Below are positions 53,697-60,218 of a DNA stretch of 64,000 bases, one piece after another. Below the pieces are notes generated by a model. The model searched no databases. It saw only the letters and a list, made by a program, of their open reading frames with translations, and was not told where the DNA came from. Position numbers and translations under genes: made by a program. The DNA comes from Lachnospiraceae bacterium (GTDB taxonomy: Bacteria; Bacillota; Clostridia; Lachnospirales; Lachnospiraceae): positions 62,001 through 126,000 of the forward strand of contig SVFN01000002.1 of the NCBI GenBank assembly GCA_015056815.1, in the 5' to 3' direction. Every line of letters begins with the position of its first letter. Within the stretch, counting starts at the first letter, position 1.

Positions 53697-54068
53697 ATGA
53701 TCGTGAATGAATCATCTGAAAACTATCTGGAGACTATTTTAATCTTAAGCAAAAAACTGCCTGTAGTACGTTCTGTTGACATTGCCAACGAGCTTGGCTT
53801 CAAAAAGTCCAGCGTCAGTATCGCCATGAAAAATCTGCGTGAGAAAAATCACATTACCGTAACGGACGCCGGTTTTATTTATCTGACCGATTCCGGGAGA
53901 CAGATCGCAGAGTCTACCTACGAACGCCATGAATTTTTTACCGACTGGCTTACCCGGATGGGTGTGCCCGCCGAGACTGCTGCGGAAGATGCCTGCCGTA
54001 TCGAGCATGTGATCAGCCAGGAAAGCTTTCAGGCGATCAAAGACTTTGTAAACAAAGCCGGCTCCTAA
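53697..54068 (+). CDS. DtxR/MntR-family metal-dependent repressor
   Basis: The only plus-strand gene that looks functional. It has 123 aa: a winged helix (VRSVDIANELGFKKSSV, then IAMKNLREKNHI) and a dimer/metal domain, without the SH3-like third domain. Ligand positions match the family: E near 12, H78, and the C100-x2-E103-H104 set (ACRIEHVIS). Cys at 100 is as in the iron-sensing DtxR/IdeR rather than the manganese-sensing MntR, which has Glu. It is divergent from feoA and is the best candidate to bind GTTAGTNNNNNCTAAC. Confidence 0.9.
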   Translation: MIVNESSENYLETILILSKKLPVVRSVDIANELGFKKSSVSIAMKNLREKNHITVTDAGFIYLTDSGRQIAESTYERHEFFTDWLTRMGVPAETAAEDACRIEHVISQESFQAIKDFVNKAGS

Positions 54069-54098
54069 CTACCGGCTTCCAACATTTTTTGCAGGATC

Positions 54099-54135
54099 AT
54101 TGCCATAATGCCGCAAGGCACTATGGCAATTTTTA
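54099..54135 (+). terminator. Terminator of the DtxR-like gene
   Basis: ATTGCCATA-(AT)-GCC pairs with GGC-(AC)-TATGGCAAT across a GCAA loop and is followed by TTTTTAT on the plus strand. It separates this gene from the convergent ATPase gene. Confidence 0.85.
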
Positions 54136-54137
54136 TA

Positions 54138-56249
54138 TCAGGATCGTTTTCTCTCGTCCTTTTCTTCCAAGAGCGACGTCATGCTTTTAAGTCCTGTGAT
54201 GATTGTGGAGGAATTATGCAAAAGCGCCGAAGAAGACGGAGGAAGTATCCCCAGTACGCCAAGCAGGATCAAAAGGGCATTAAAGGAAATGATAAACCGG
54301 TAGTTGGAATCGATCCGCTCTTTTAATCTCATACTGACTTTTCGAAGAACGATCAGCTGGTGCAGATCGACATCAGATACCGTAACATCCGAAATCTCTC
54401 TCGCGATCATGGCGCCATCACTTACCGCGATCCCCACATCCGCTTCCGAGAGTGCCAGTGTGTCATTGACGCCATCCCCGATCATGATCACCTTCCTGTC
54501 TGCCGCCTGTTCTTTTTTGATATAAGCAGCCTTGTCCTCCGGCAATACCTCCGCCAGATACTCATCCAGTCCGATCTTATCCGCCACTGCCTCTGCTGTC
54601 TTTTGATTATCACCTGTGAGCATGCACACTTTTTGGATACCAAGCTCATGAAGACCTGCGATCACTTCTTTGGCTTCCGCCCTGACCGGATCTGCAATGC
54701 AGATTACCGCCGCGAGGATCCCGTCCACTGCCAGATACAGATACGAAAATTCTCCGTTCAGACCGGACAGCTTTTCTTCCTCGCCCTCAGGGATCACGCA
54801 CCCTTCATCTTCAAATACAAAGTGCCTGCTGCCGATCACAACCTTCTTCCCGTCCACTTTACTGGCAATCCCGTGTGCAACCACATAACTGACCTGTTCG
54901 TGCATTTCGTCATGTTCTACATGTCGTTTTTTCGCTTCATTGACCACGGCATTGGCCATGGAATGGGGAAAATGTTCTTCCAGACAGGCTGCGACACGTA
55001 AGCACTCCGTCTCATCATTGCCGCCAAAAGGAATGATCCGCTCCACCGTCGGCATAGCATATGTCAACGTACCTGTCTTGTCGAAAACAACCGTCTTTGC
55101 CTCCGCCATTGCCTCTAAGAACTTGCCGCCCTTTACTGTGATATTATACTGTCCTGCCTCGCGCATAGCGGACATGACCGCTAACGGCATAGACAGTTTC
55201 AGTGCACAGGAGAAGTCAACCATCAAAAAAGACAATGCCTGATTGATGTTTCTTGTAACAAGATATGTAAGTGCTGTACCCGCAAGACTGTAAGGCACTA
55301 AAGAGTCTGCCAGATGATAAGCTCTCGTCTCTGTGTCGGATTTCAGTTTTTCCGATTCCTCGATCATTTTCACAATCCGGTCATACTTACCGGTTCCGGC
55401 AGTTTTCATGACTTCCACCACGCAGTATCCGTCTTCTACCACTGTACCTGCATAAACATAACCACCCGGCTGTTTCATAACCGGAACGCTTTCTCCTGTC
55501 ATGGAAGCCTGATTGACACTTGCCACCCCTTCTACCAGCCTGCCGTCAAGAGGGATCAGGTTGGAGGAACGCAGCACGATCCTGTCTCCCAGCTTCACTG
55601 CCTTAATATCCGTCAGGATCTCCTCTTTGGAAGGTGTCTGCACCCATACTTTTTCAACATTTAAAGACATGGTCCGCGCCAGATCATCCACGGATTTTTT
55701 GTGCGTCCATTCCTCCAAAAGTTCTCCAAGCTCCAGAAGAAACATCACAGACGCAGCTGTGTTAAAGTCCTTTTGCAGCATGGACGCCGTGATCGCCGTC
55801 GCATCCAGCACCGATACCTCCAGTTTCCCTTTTCGCAGGCAGCGCAGTCCCTGCAGAATGAATTTCACACCGTTTCCTATCGTCCAGATCCGCTTCCAGT
55901 CATAGGGAAAGCATATCCTTCGTATCAGTTTCACGGCGATCAGCCGGAATAATTTCTGCTCATATGCACGGTTTAACGCACGTCCGGTCTGCTCCGGCAC
56001 CAGACTCTTTGCATACTCATCCTCGTAGAAGAAACGGCTGAGGGCCTCGATCACAAGCCGTCTGCCATCCTCCTTTTTTCGATATCGTATCACTGCATCA
56101 CCTGTACGGTCATACACTTTTACCTGCGTGACAAAGGAAAGGTCTTTCAGATAATATTCCAAAAGATCCGCCTGTGCCAAAGTCATACGGCTCCTTAAAA
56201 TATGTATGCGGATCCTGCCGGATGATTCATGAAGTATTCTGCATTTCAT
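54138..56249 (-). CDS. P1B-type metal ATPase with atypical SCAL membrane motif
   Basis: About 703 aa. The N-terminal region (1-70) resembles a degenerate HMA-like fold without CxxC. Standard parts are present: TGES (about 251-254), DKTGT with the phosphorylated Asp near 390, TGDNQ and GDGVND. The metal-pathway helix, normally CPC or SPC, reads DFSCALKLSMPLA (Cys near 348), so the ion cannot be read by rule. The C-terminus has two more helices and a charged tail. Start at ATG 56249, with GGAGAG upstream. It follows DUF6110, a known companion family. Given the region, export of Fe2+, Mn2+ or a related ion is likely. Confidence 0.88.
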   Translation of the reverse strand: MKCRILHESSGRIRIHILRSRMTLAQADLLEYYLKDLSFVTQVKVYDRTGDAVIRYRKKEDGRRLVIEALSRFFYEDEYAKSLVPEQTGRALNRAYEQKLFRLIAVKLIRRICFPYDWKRIWTIGNGVKFILQGLRCLRKGKLEVSVLDATAITASMLQKDFNTAASVMFLLELGELLEEWTHKKSVDDLARTMSLNVEKVWVQTPSKEEILTDIKAVKLGDRIVLRSSNLIPLDGRLVEGVASVNQASMTGESVPVMKQPGGYVYAGTVVEDGYCVVEVMKTAGTGKYDRIVKMIEESEKLKSDTETRAYHLADSLVPYSLAGTALTYLVTRNINQALSFLMVDFSCALKLSMPLAVMSAMREAGQYNITVKGGKFLEAMAEAKTVVFDKTGTLTYAMPTVERIIPFGGNDETECLRVAACLEEHFPHSMANAVVNEAKKRHVEHDEMHEQVSYVVAHGIASKVDGKKVVIGSRHFVFEDEGCVIPEGEEEKLSGLNGEFSYLYLAVDGILAAVICIADPVRAEAKEVIAGLHELGIQKVCMLTGDNQKTAEAVADKIGLDEYLAEVLPEDKAAYIKKEQAADRKVIMIGDGVNDTLALSEADVGIAVSDGAMIAREISDVTVSDVDLHQLIVLRKVSMRLKERIDSNYRFIISFNALLILLGVLGILPPSSSALLHNSSTIITGLKSMTSLLEEKDERKRS

Positions 56250-56273
56250 AAACAAACCACTCTCCTGTCCGGT

Positions 56274-56576
56274 TTACACTTCCGCAAAGTTTTCTTTCTC
56301 CTCACAGGCTGCCAGTACCGCTTTTGCATCCGCGATCTCTTTTTCCTCTCTTTTTCTTGCCCGCTCTTCGTTGATGTCATCCGCCGCGGCAGAAATATCC
56401 TCACAGTTTTCTTTCACATTCGTTACCGTCTGCATCACACAGTCTGCACATCTTTTGACAGCGGCTGTGGTATGTGTATAAACACATTTCGCATCATCTG
56501 ATTTCAAAATAGAAATACCTGCTGTCCCAAACAAAACTCCACCTGCAAATAATCCGATCTTTTTCCAGTTAAACAT
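56274..56576 (-). CDS. DUF6110 family membrane-anchored protein
   Basis: A 100-aa protein with one N-terminal transmembrane helix (KIGLFAGGVLFGTAGISIL), a conserved KCVYTHTTAAVKRCADCVMQ stretch containing three Cys, and a long charged helix. I recognise DUF6110, usually encoded just before a heavy-metal P-type ATPase. It may pass metal to or regulate the pump. Its promoter lies at 56621-56650, behind a large palindrome. Confidence 0.8.
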   Translation of the reverse strand: MFNWKKIGLFAGGVLFGTAGISILKSDDAKCVYTHTTAAVKRCADCVMQTVTNVKENCEDISAAADDINEERARKREEKEIADAKAVLAACEEKENFAEV

Positions 56577-56620
56577 AATCGTTACCTCCTGTTCTCATTA
56601 AGTTTTCGGGTTTATTTTTG

Positions 56621-56650
56621 AGTATAATACAGCCAGGGAAGTTCTTTCAA
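56621..56650 (-). promoter_or_regulatory. Promoter of DUF6110-ATPase unit
   Basis: TTGAAA and TATACT with an 18-bp spacer on the minus strand; a second in-register TATTAT overlaps the -10. The -35 directly abuts the palindrome at 56653-56695. Confidence 0.6.
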
Positions 56651-56652
56651 TC

Positions 56653-56695
56653 AAATGTTGTCTTGTTGAGAATCTTTCTCAACAAGACAACATTT
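56653..56695. promoter_or_regulatory. 43-bp palindrome, Fur-box-like operator
   Basis: Perfect 19-bp arms (from AAATGTTGTC to the last GTTGAGA, mirrored after ATCTT). The core TTGTTGA-N9-TCAACAA is shared with 53517-53539. The centre TGAGAAT-C-TTTCTCA resembles a 7-1-7 Fur box. There is no T-run on either side, and a separate terminator follows, so an operator is more likely than a terminator. Confidence 0.65.
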
Positions 56696-56705
56696 CGCCC
56701 GTAAA

Positions 56706-56743
56706 ACAAAAAAAGGACACTGCGTTCCCAATCGCAGTGTCCC
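56706..56743 (-). terminator. Terminator of the DUF3793-flavodoxin unit
   Basis: GGACACTGCG pairs with CGCAGTGTCC across an 8-base loop and is followed by TTTTTTTGTTTT on the minus strand. Confidence 0.9.
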
Positions 56744-56761
56744 TATCATAAAACAGAGGAT

Positions 56762-57181
56762 CTACAATGCCCTTCCCAATGCTTTGCACGCTTCTATCGC
56801 ATCTGCATCCGGTGCATTGTTTGCCATCACACTATCTGTGACCAGTATTGCTCCCGCTCCATTACAGCGGTCTTCCCAGTCCCGCATCCATTGTCCGTCT
56901 CCCCATCCGTATGATCCGAACAACGCGATCTTTTTCCCCGAAAGTGATGATTCCACTTCCGTAAACATAGGATCAAACTCTGTTTCTTCCAAAACCTCAG
57001 CTCCCATTGCCGGACATCCAAAAGCGATCGCATCAAACTCTGCAACCTTATCCGGTGTGAAATCCGAAGAACCAAATACGGTAACCTCCGCTCCGTTTTC
57101 TTTCGCTCCCGCCTCGACAGCGGCTGCCATTGCCTGTGTATTGCCGGTACCGCTCCAATATACGACTGCTACTTTACTCAT
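56762..57181 (-). CDS. Flavodoxin
   Basis: About 139 aa from the ATG at 57181 (MSKVAVVYWSGTGNT), with AAAGGAG before it. The FMN phosphate loop is YWSGTGNTQAMA and the second loop is FGCPAMGAEVLEE. The GSYGWGDGQWM region contacts the flavin. It is a typical electron carrier that replaces ferredoxin when iron is short. Its transcript starts under operators C and B, which fits control by an iron regulator. Confidence 0.93.
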   Translation of the reverse strand: MSKVAVVYWSGTGNTQAMAAAVEAGAKENGAEVTVFGSSDFTPDKVAEFDAIAFGCPAMGAEVLEETEFDPMFTEVESSLSGKKIALFGSYGWGDGQWMRDWEDRCNGAGAILVTDSVMANNAPDADAIEACKALGRAL

Positions 57182-57275
57182 AAAAATACTCCTTTCTATC
57201 CTGCCGCCTGACGGCTGGCACATTCCATTTCTATCTGATCAAGAAGTTTGTTTCTTCTTATCATTCGGTATTTCT

Positions 57276-57833
57276 TCATGCCTGCTTTTCCACGATAAGC
57301 TGTTCTATGGCGCTTCCCCTGCGGATCCGTCTTTTATAGATTTCCGTACAGCTTTGAAAGCTGGAAAATATTTTTTCCGCTTCTTTCTCATTATCATATG
57401 CCTTCCAGCATCCGACACTTTTTACGCCCTTTCCGGAGTCCTTCATAAAGGCTTCCACATCTGATGGCGGATAGCCTAAAAACAATCCGATCTCATGCGG
57501 AAAACTCTCATCCTGTTTCAGTCTGTCGATCAACTGCATCAGGCACATTTGTGAACTGCCGCATCGGTATCCTTTTTTCTTCAAGATTTCCAAAGCCTTC
57601 GGGCTCTTTAAATCCCTCGCCAAAAATGCCGGCCGATACAGATAAAGCAATATATAGCTTTCCGTAAATTTAACCGGTATCACTCTGAGTCCCCGCTTGA
57701 GAAAGATATGATTCCATTTCCGCAGTTCCCTATAGATGTTTTCTTCTTTTTTTACTTTGACGGAAAAGAGATTACCGGTCTTTAGCCCCGCAAGAGTAGG
57801 GGAGCAATATTCTACGATATATCTTTCTGACAT
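57276..57833 (-). CDS. DUF3793 family protein
   Basis: A 185-aa protein from the ATG at 57833, with CGGAGGG before it; an upstream ATG at 57860 would lie inside operator B. The N-terminal VEYCSPTLAGLKTGNLFS and the LFLGYPPSDVEAFM motif place it in DUF3793, a family of anaerobes with no proven activity that is often next to flavodoxin and iron genes. Gene order with a flavodoxin and DtxR-type sites suggests a part in iron limitation, by inference only. Confidence 0.83.
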   Translation of the reverse strand: MSERYIVEYCSPTLAGLKTGNLFSVKVKKEENIYRELRKWNHIFLKRGLRVIPVKFTESYILLYLYRPAFLARDLKSPKALEILKKKGYRCGSSQMCLMQLIDRLKQDESFPHEIGLFLGYPPSDVEAFMKDSGKGVKSVGCWKAYDNEKEAEKIFSSFQSCTEIYKRRIRRGSAIEQLIVEKQA

Positions 57834-57849
57834 GACTGCCCTCCGATAT

Positions 57850-57865
57850 GTTAGTCGCATCTAAC
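57850..57865. promoter_or_regulatory. DtxR-type operator, site B
   Basis: GTTAGTCGCATCTAAC, a 16-bp palindrome matching sites A, C and D. It lies in the leader of the DUF3793 transcript, 17 bp before the start codon, and could act as a roadblock. Confidence 0.65.
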
Positions 57866-57873
57866 CTCATTTG

Positions 57874-57906
57874 CAAAAATAATGAGAAACTTATTTTTTG
57901 TTTCTC
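57874..57906 (-). terminator. Terminator-like hairpin in the DUF3793 leader
   Basis: GAGAAAC pairs with GTTTCTC across a 9-base loop and is followed by ATTATTTTT on the minus strand. Being upstream of the coding region, it could end the transcript early. Confidence 0.5.
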
Positions 57907-57914
57907 TCATGTTT

Positions 57915-57965
57915 TGCGGTGCATCCTGCCGATCACCCACAGAGACAGATGATCGGCACACCGCA
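57915..57965 (-). ncRNA. Structured leader RNA hairpin
   Basis: TGCGGTG/CACCGCA and TGCCGATCA/TGATCGGCA stack with one 5-base bulge and a 14-base apical loop. It lies between promoter C and the terminator-like hairpin, the order expected for a cis-acting sensor. I match it to no known riboswitch. The plus strand also has T residues after it, so a plus-strand terminator is an alternative reading. Confidence 0.4.
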
Positions 57966-58003
57966 CAGTTTTGGAGTTTTTTACTGTCTGTATGACAGTT
58001 GTG

Positions 58004-58047
58004 GTTAGTTATGTCTAACATTATATAGCATTTTCTAACTTTGTCAA
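58004..58047 (-). promoter_or_regulatory. Consensus promoter with DtxR-type operator, site C
   Basis: TTGACA (58042-58047) and TATAAT (58020-58025), both perfect, with a 16-bp spacer on the minus strand. The palindrome GTTAGTTATGTCTAAC (58004-58019) directly follows the -10, covering the start of transcription. It drives DUF3793 and flavodoxin after a leader of about 180 bases. Confidence 0.8.
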
Positions 58048-58154
58048 GAGGGATTTTTCAACAAAATCAACCAAATCCAAGCGCATTTTAAAACGATCAA
58101 TGTCATGGCATGCCATCGATATCCTTTTGGCTGATTTATGATGGGTTCCGGCGA

Positions 58155-58940
58155 TCATCCCAATGCCACATCCAGAGCCATCATCAGACTGAATCCCACA
58201 GCAAAGGATAATACGCCGATATTGGAATGTTCTCCGGCCGACATTTCGGGTATCAATTCCTCCACAACCACATAGAGCATCGCGCCTGCGGCAAAGGAAA
58301 GCAGATAAGGCATGGCAGGCACGACCAGCCCCGCTACTACAACCGTCAGTCCGCCAAAAACAGGTTCCACCGCACCGGACAAAACACCAAGCCCAAAGGA
58401 TTTTAACTTACTTTTTCCTTCCGCATAAAGAGGCATGGATATGATCGCTCCCTCCGGGAAATTCTGTATCGCGATCCCAAGTGCCAGAGCCAGCGCTCCT
58501 CCGGCAGTGATCATGTCCGTCCCGCTTAAAAGACCGGCATACACCACTCCGACAGCCATTCCTTCCGGGATGTTGTGAAGTGTCACTGCAAGCACCAGCA
58601 TGACCGTCCGTGTCAAATGACTTTTCGGCCCCTCTGTCTGATTGATCGTCCTATGCAGATGTGGTATCACATGATCCAGTAAAAGCAAAAAAAGGATCCC
58701 ACACCAGAAACCGATGAACGCCGGCAGAAAAGCAAATCTTCCTTTATCAGATGCCTGCTCAATAGCCGGGACGATCAGACTCCATATGGAAGCCGCCACC
58801 ATCACCCCTGCGGCAAATCCGGTCAATGCTCTCTGGATACTGTTCTTTAATTCTTTTTTCAGAATAAATACACAGGCTGATCCTAAGGCAGTACCGATGA
58901 AAGGTATCCATAAACCTGTAACGATCGTTTTCATTCCCAT
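58155..58940 (-). CDS. ZIP-family metal transporter
   Basis: A 261-aa membrane protein with about eight helices. The binuclear metal-site helices are present: TLHNIPEGMAVGV (helix 4) and IQNFPEGAIISMPL (helix 5). A His-rich stretch DHVIPHLHRTIN lies between helices 3 and 4. ZIP proteins of this group import divalent metals such as Zn, Fe or Mn. Operator D overlaps its transcription start, so it is likely in the same metal regulon as feoAB. Confidence 0.92.
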   Translation of the reverse strand: MGMKTIVTGLWIPFIGTALGSACVFILKKELKNSIQRALTGFAAGVMVAASIWSLIVPAIEQASDKGRFAFLPAFIGFWCGILFLLLLDHVIPHLHRTINQTEGPKSHLTRTVMLVLAVTLHNIPEGMAVGVVYAGLLSGTDMITAGGALALALGIAIQNFPEGAIISMPLYAEGKSKLKSFGLGVLSGAVEPVFGGLTVVVAGLVVPAMPYLLSFAAGAMLYVVVEELIPEMSAGEHSNIGVLSFAVGFSLMMALDVALG

Positions 58941-59070
58941 CTGAATTCTCCTTTCTGTAAATCAAGTTTGATAAAAATGCTCTCTGTCTCTATACTATGA
59001 CTCTCAACAGCTTCTGTTCCTGTCCATACCACTTTATAGTTTCGCTGTCGTAAAAAATTCGAGGCCATAA

Positions 59071-59117
59071 GTTAGTCGCTTCTAACTTTAGTATATCATA
59101 ACACCGCCTTTCTCAAA
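59071..59117 (-). promoter_or_regulatory. ZIP gene promoter with DtxR-type operator, site D
   Basis: A -10 TATACT (59090-59095) with a weak -35 TTTGAG at 16 bp on the minus strand. The palindrome GTTAGTCGCTTCTAAC (59071-59086) follows the -10 by 3 bp, the same arrangement as site C. Confidence 0.65.
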
Positions 59118-59160
59118 AATCAATAGTGACTACCTGTCGGACGTAAGTACGGCTTTCCTG

Positions 59161-59221
59161 CAGGCAAAAGGCGTGACACATGAATATTTCGTTATCCATC
59201 TATCACGCCCGCCTGTTTTTT
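59161..59221 (+). terminator. Plus-strand terminator with no obvious gene
   Basis: CAGGC and GGCGTGA pair with TCACGCC and GCCTG around an A-rich bulge and a loop, followed by TTTTTT on the plus strand. Just upstream a plus-strand frame reads SDYLSDVSTAFLQAKGVTHE without a start, perhaps the end of a lost gene. The rest of 59118-59345 shows nothing else. Confidence 0.5.
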
Positions 59222-59345
59222 CCTTTCGGAAAACATTAGAATCAGGCTGATCAAACACTATCCGCTCGTCAATCGCCGTTCATAGTGTTTTTCAAGAAGT
59301 CCGGACAAATGCAATAACTGCCGGCAAAAATGCTGAAATTGCAAA

Positions 59346-59367
59346 AGAGCAGGTTTCCCTGCTCTCT
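59346..59367 (-). terminator. Weak terminator after the receiver gene
   Basis: AGAGCAGG-GAAA-CCTGCTCT followed by TTTGC on the minus strand, about 40 bp after the stop codon. The T-run is short. Confidence 0.45.
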
Positions 59368-59405
59368 TGCAAATCATGAAATGTAAAAAAAGGAGTTCGT
59401 TATCT

Positions 59406-59777
59406 TCATTTTGAAACCGGATAGCGCAGATTATCCAATTCTGCACGGATCTCTTCATCCGTATACGGCTTTAAGATATATCCGCTTGGTCTGGTACTGA
59501 AAATACCGGCCTGTACCGTATCATCAGCCGTCACATAAATAATGTTGCATTTCGGTGAATCTTTCAAAAGCTCCTTCGCAAATGTAACACCGCTGATATT
59601 GCCAAGCCTGACATCGATAAAAGCTACATCAAAATGCCTGTCCTCACACCGGCGCAGTTCTTTCGCACTGCTAAAGGAAACGATCTCATCCTGCTTGGAA
59701 CAAACCCTGTGCAGGGTATCTGTCATCATATGTAATAAAGGTTTTTCATCATCGATCACCAGAATTCTCACAGGCAT
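59406..59777 (-). CDS. Stand-alone response-regulator receiver
   Basis: A 123-aa CheY-like domain: acidic pair in VIDDEKPLL, phospho-acceptor Asp in VAFIDVRLG, Thr in IIYVTADD and Lys in YILKPYTDEE. There is no output domain and no histidine kinase nearby. It may act by protein contact or receive phosphate from a distant kinase. GAAGGGAG precedes the ATG. The leader is long and AT-rich. Confidence 0.88.
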   Translation of the reverse strand: MPVRILVIDDEKPLLHMMTDTLHRVCSKQDEIVSFSSAKELRRCEDRHFDVAFIDVRLGNISGVTFAKELLKDSPKCNIIYVTADDTVQAGIFSTRPSGYILKPYTDEEIRAELDNLRYPVSK

Positions 59778-60139
59778 CTCTCCCTTCTTCCGATTCCGGT
59801 CCCTCTTCGGGAGGACGCTTGTGGCGGCTCACAGGAAGGAGTATACAGCCACCACAAACGATTAAGTATAGTATACACCCCCCAGTTCGCCCTAGTTCGC
59901 CCTGAGGCGCATTTTTTTGCGCATATTTGATCAAAAATCATATCTTTTTCGCGCATATTCTTCCTACTTTTGTTTTCTCGAAATTTTACCGCATTTTTCA
60001 CAAATAGCCTGCTTTTCCATTTTTCACTGACTGTCGGTCGGAAGCATGACTTTTTGCACAGACACTTATATATAGGAACTTCTCTTGGACTGTCCTGTAT
60101 AATACTTTCACATTTCAGACAGCCCGTGGCCGATTGCCA
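59778..60139. other. Gene-free spacer upstream of the receiver gene
   Basis: The 10-mer AGTTCGCCCT is repeated in tandem at about 59884-59903. A minus-strand run GTATACTATACT near 59870 and TATATATAAG near 60070 look like -10 elements, without clear -35 boxes. A mini-ORF MEKQAICEKCGKISRKQK (18 codons, minus strand, near 60019) resembles the start of a zinc-ribbon protein but stops at once. Confidence 0.45.
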
Positions 60140-60146
60140 TAAGCAA

Positions 60147-60177
60147 ACAGCGGCACCCCAGGTCGGGGTGCCGCTGT
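60147..60177 (-). terminator. Terminator of the large surface-protein gene
   Basis: ACAGCGGCACCCC pairs perfectly with GGGGTGCCGCTGT across a 5-base loop and is followed by TTGCTT on the minus strand. It lies 41 bp after the stop codon. Confidence 0.8.
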
Positions 60178-60218
60178 AAAAGATGTAGCTGTTTTTACTG
60201 AACTGTCGCAGTTTTCGT

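Noticed and set aside
56653-56695. Palindrome as a Rho-independent terminator
   Set aside because: No T-run on either side, and a separate good terminator for the same upstream gene lies at 56706-56743.
59258-59458. 66-aa minus-strand frame downstream of the receiver
   Set aside because: It overlaps the receiver C-terminus and its terminator hairpin; no sensible protein features.
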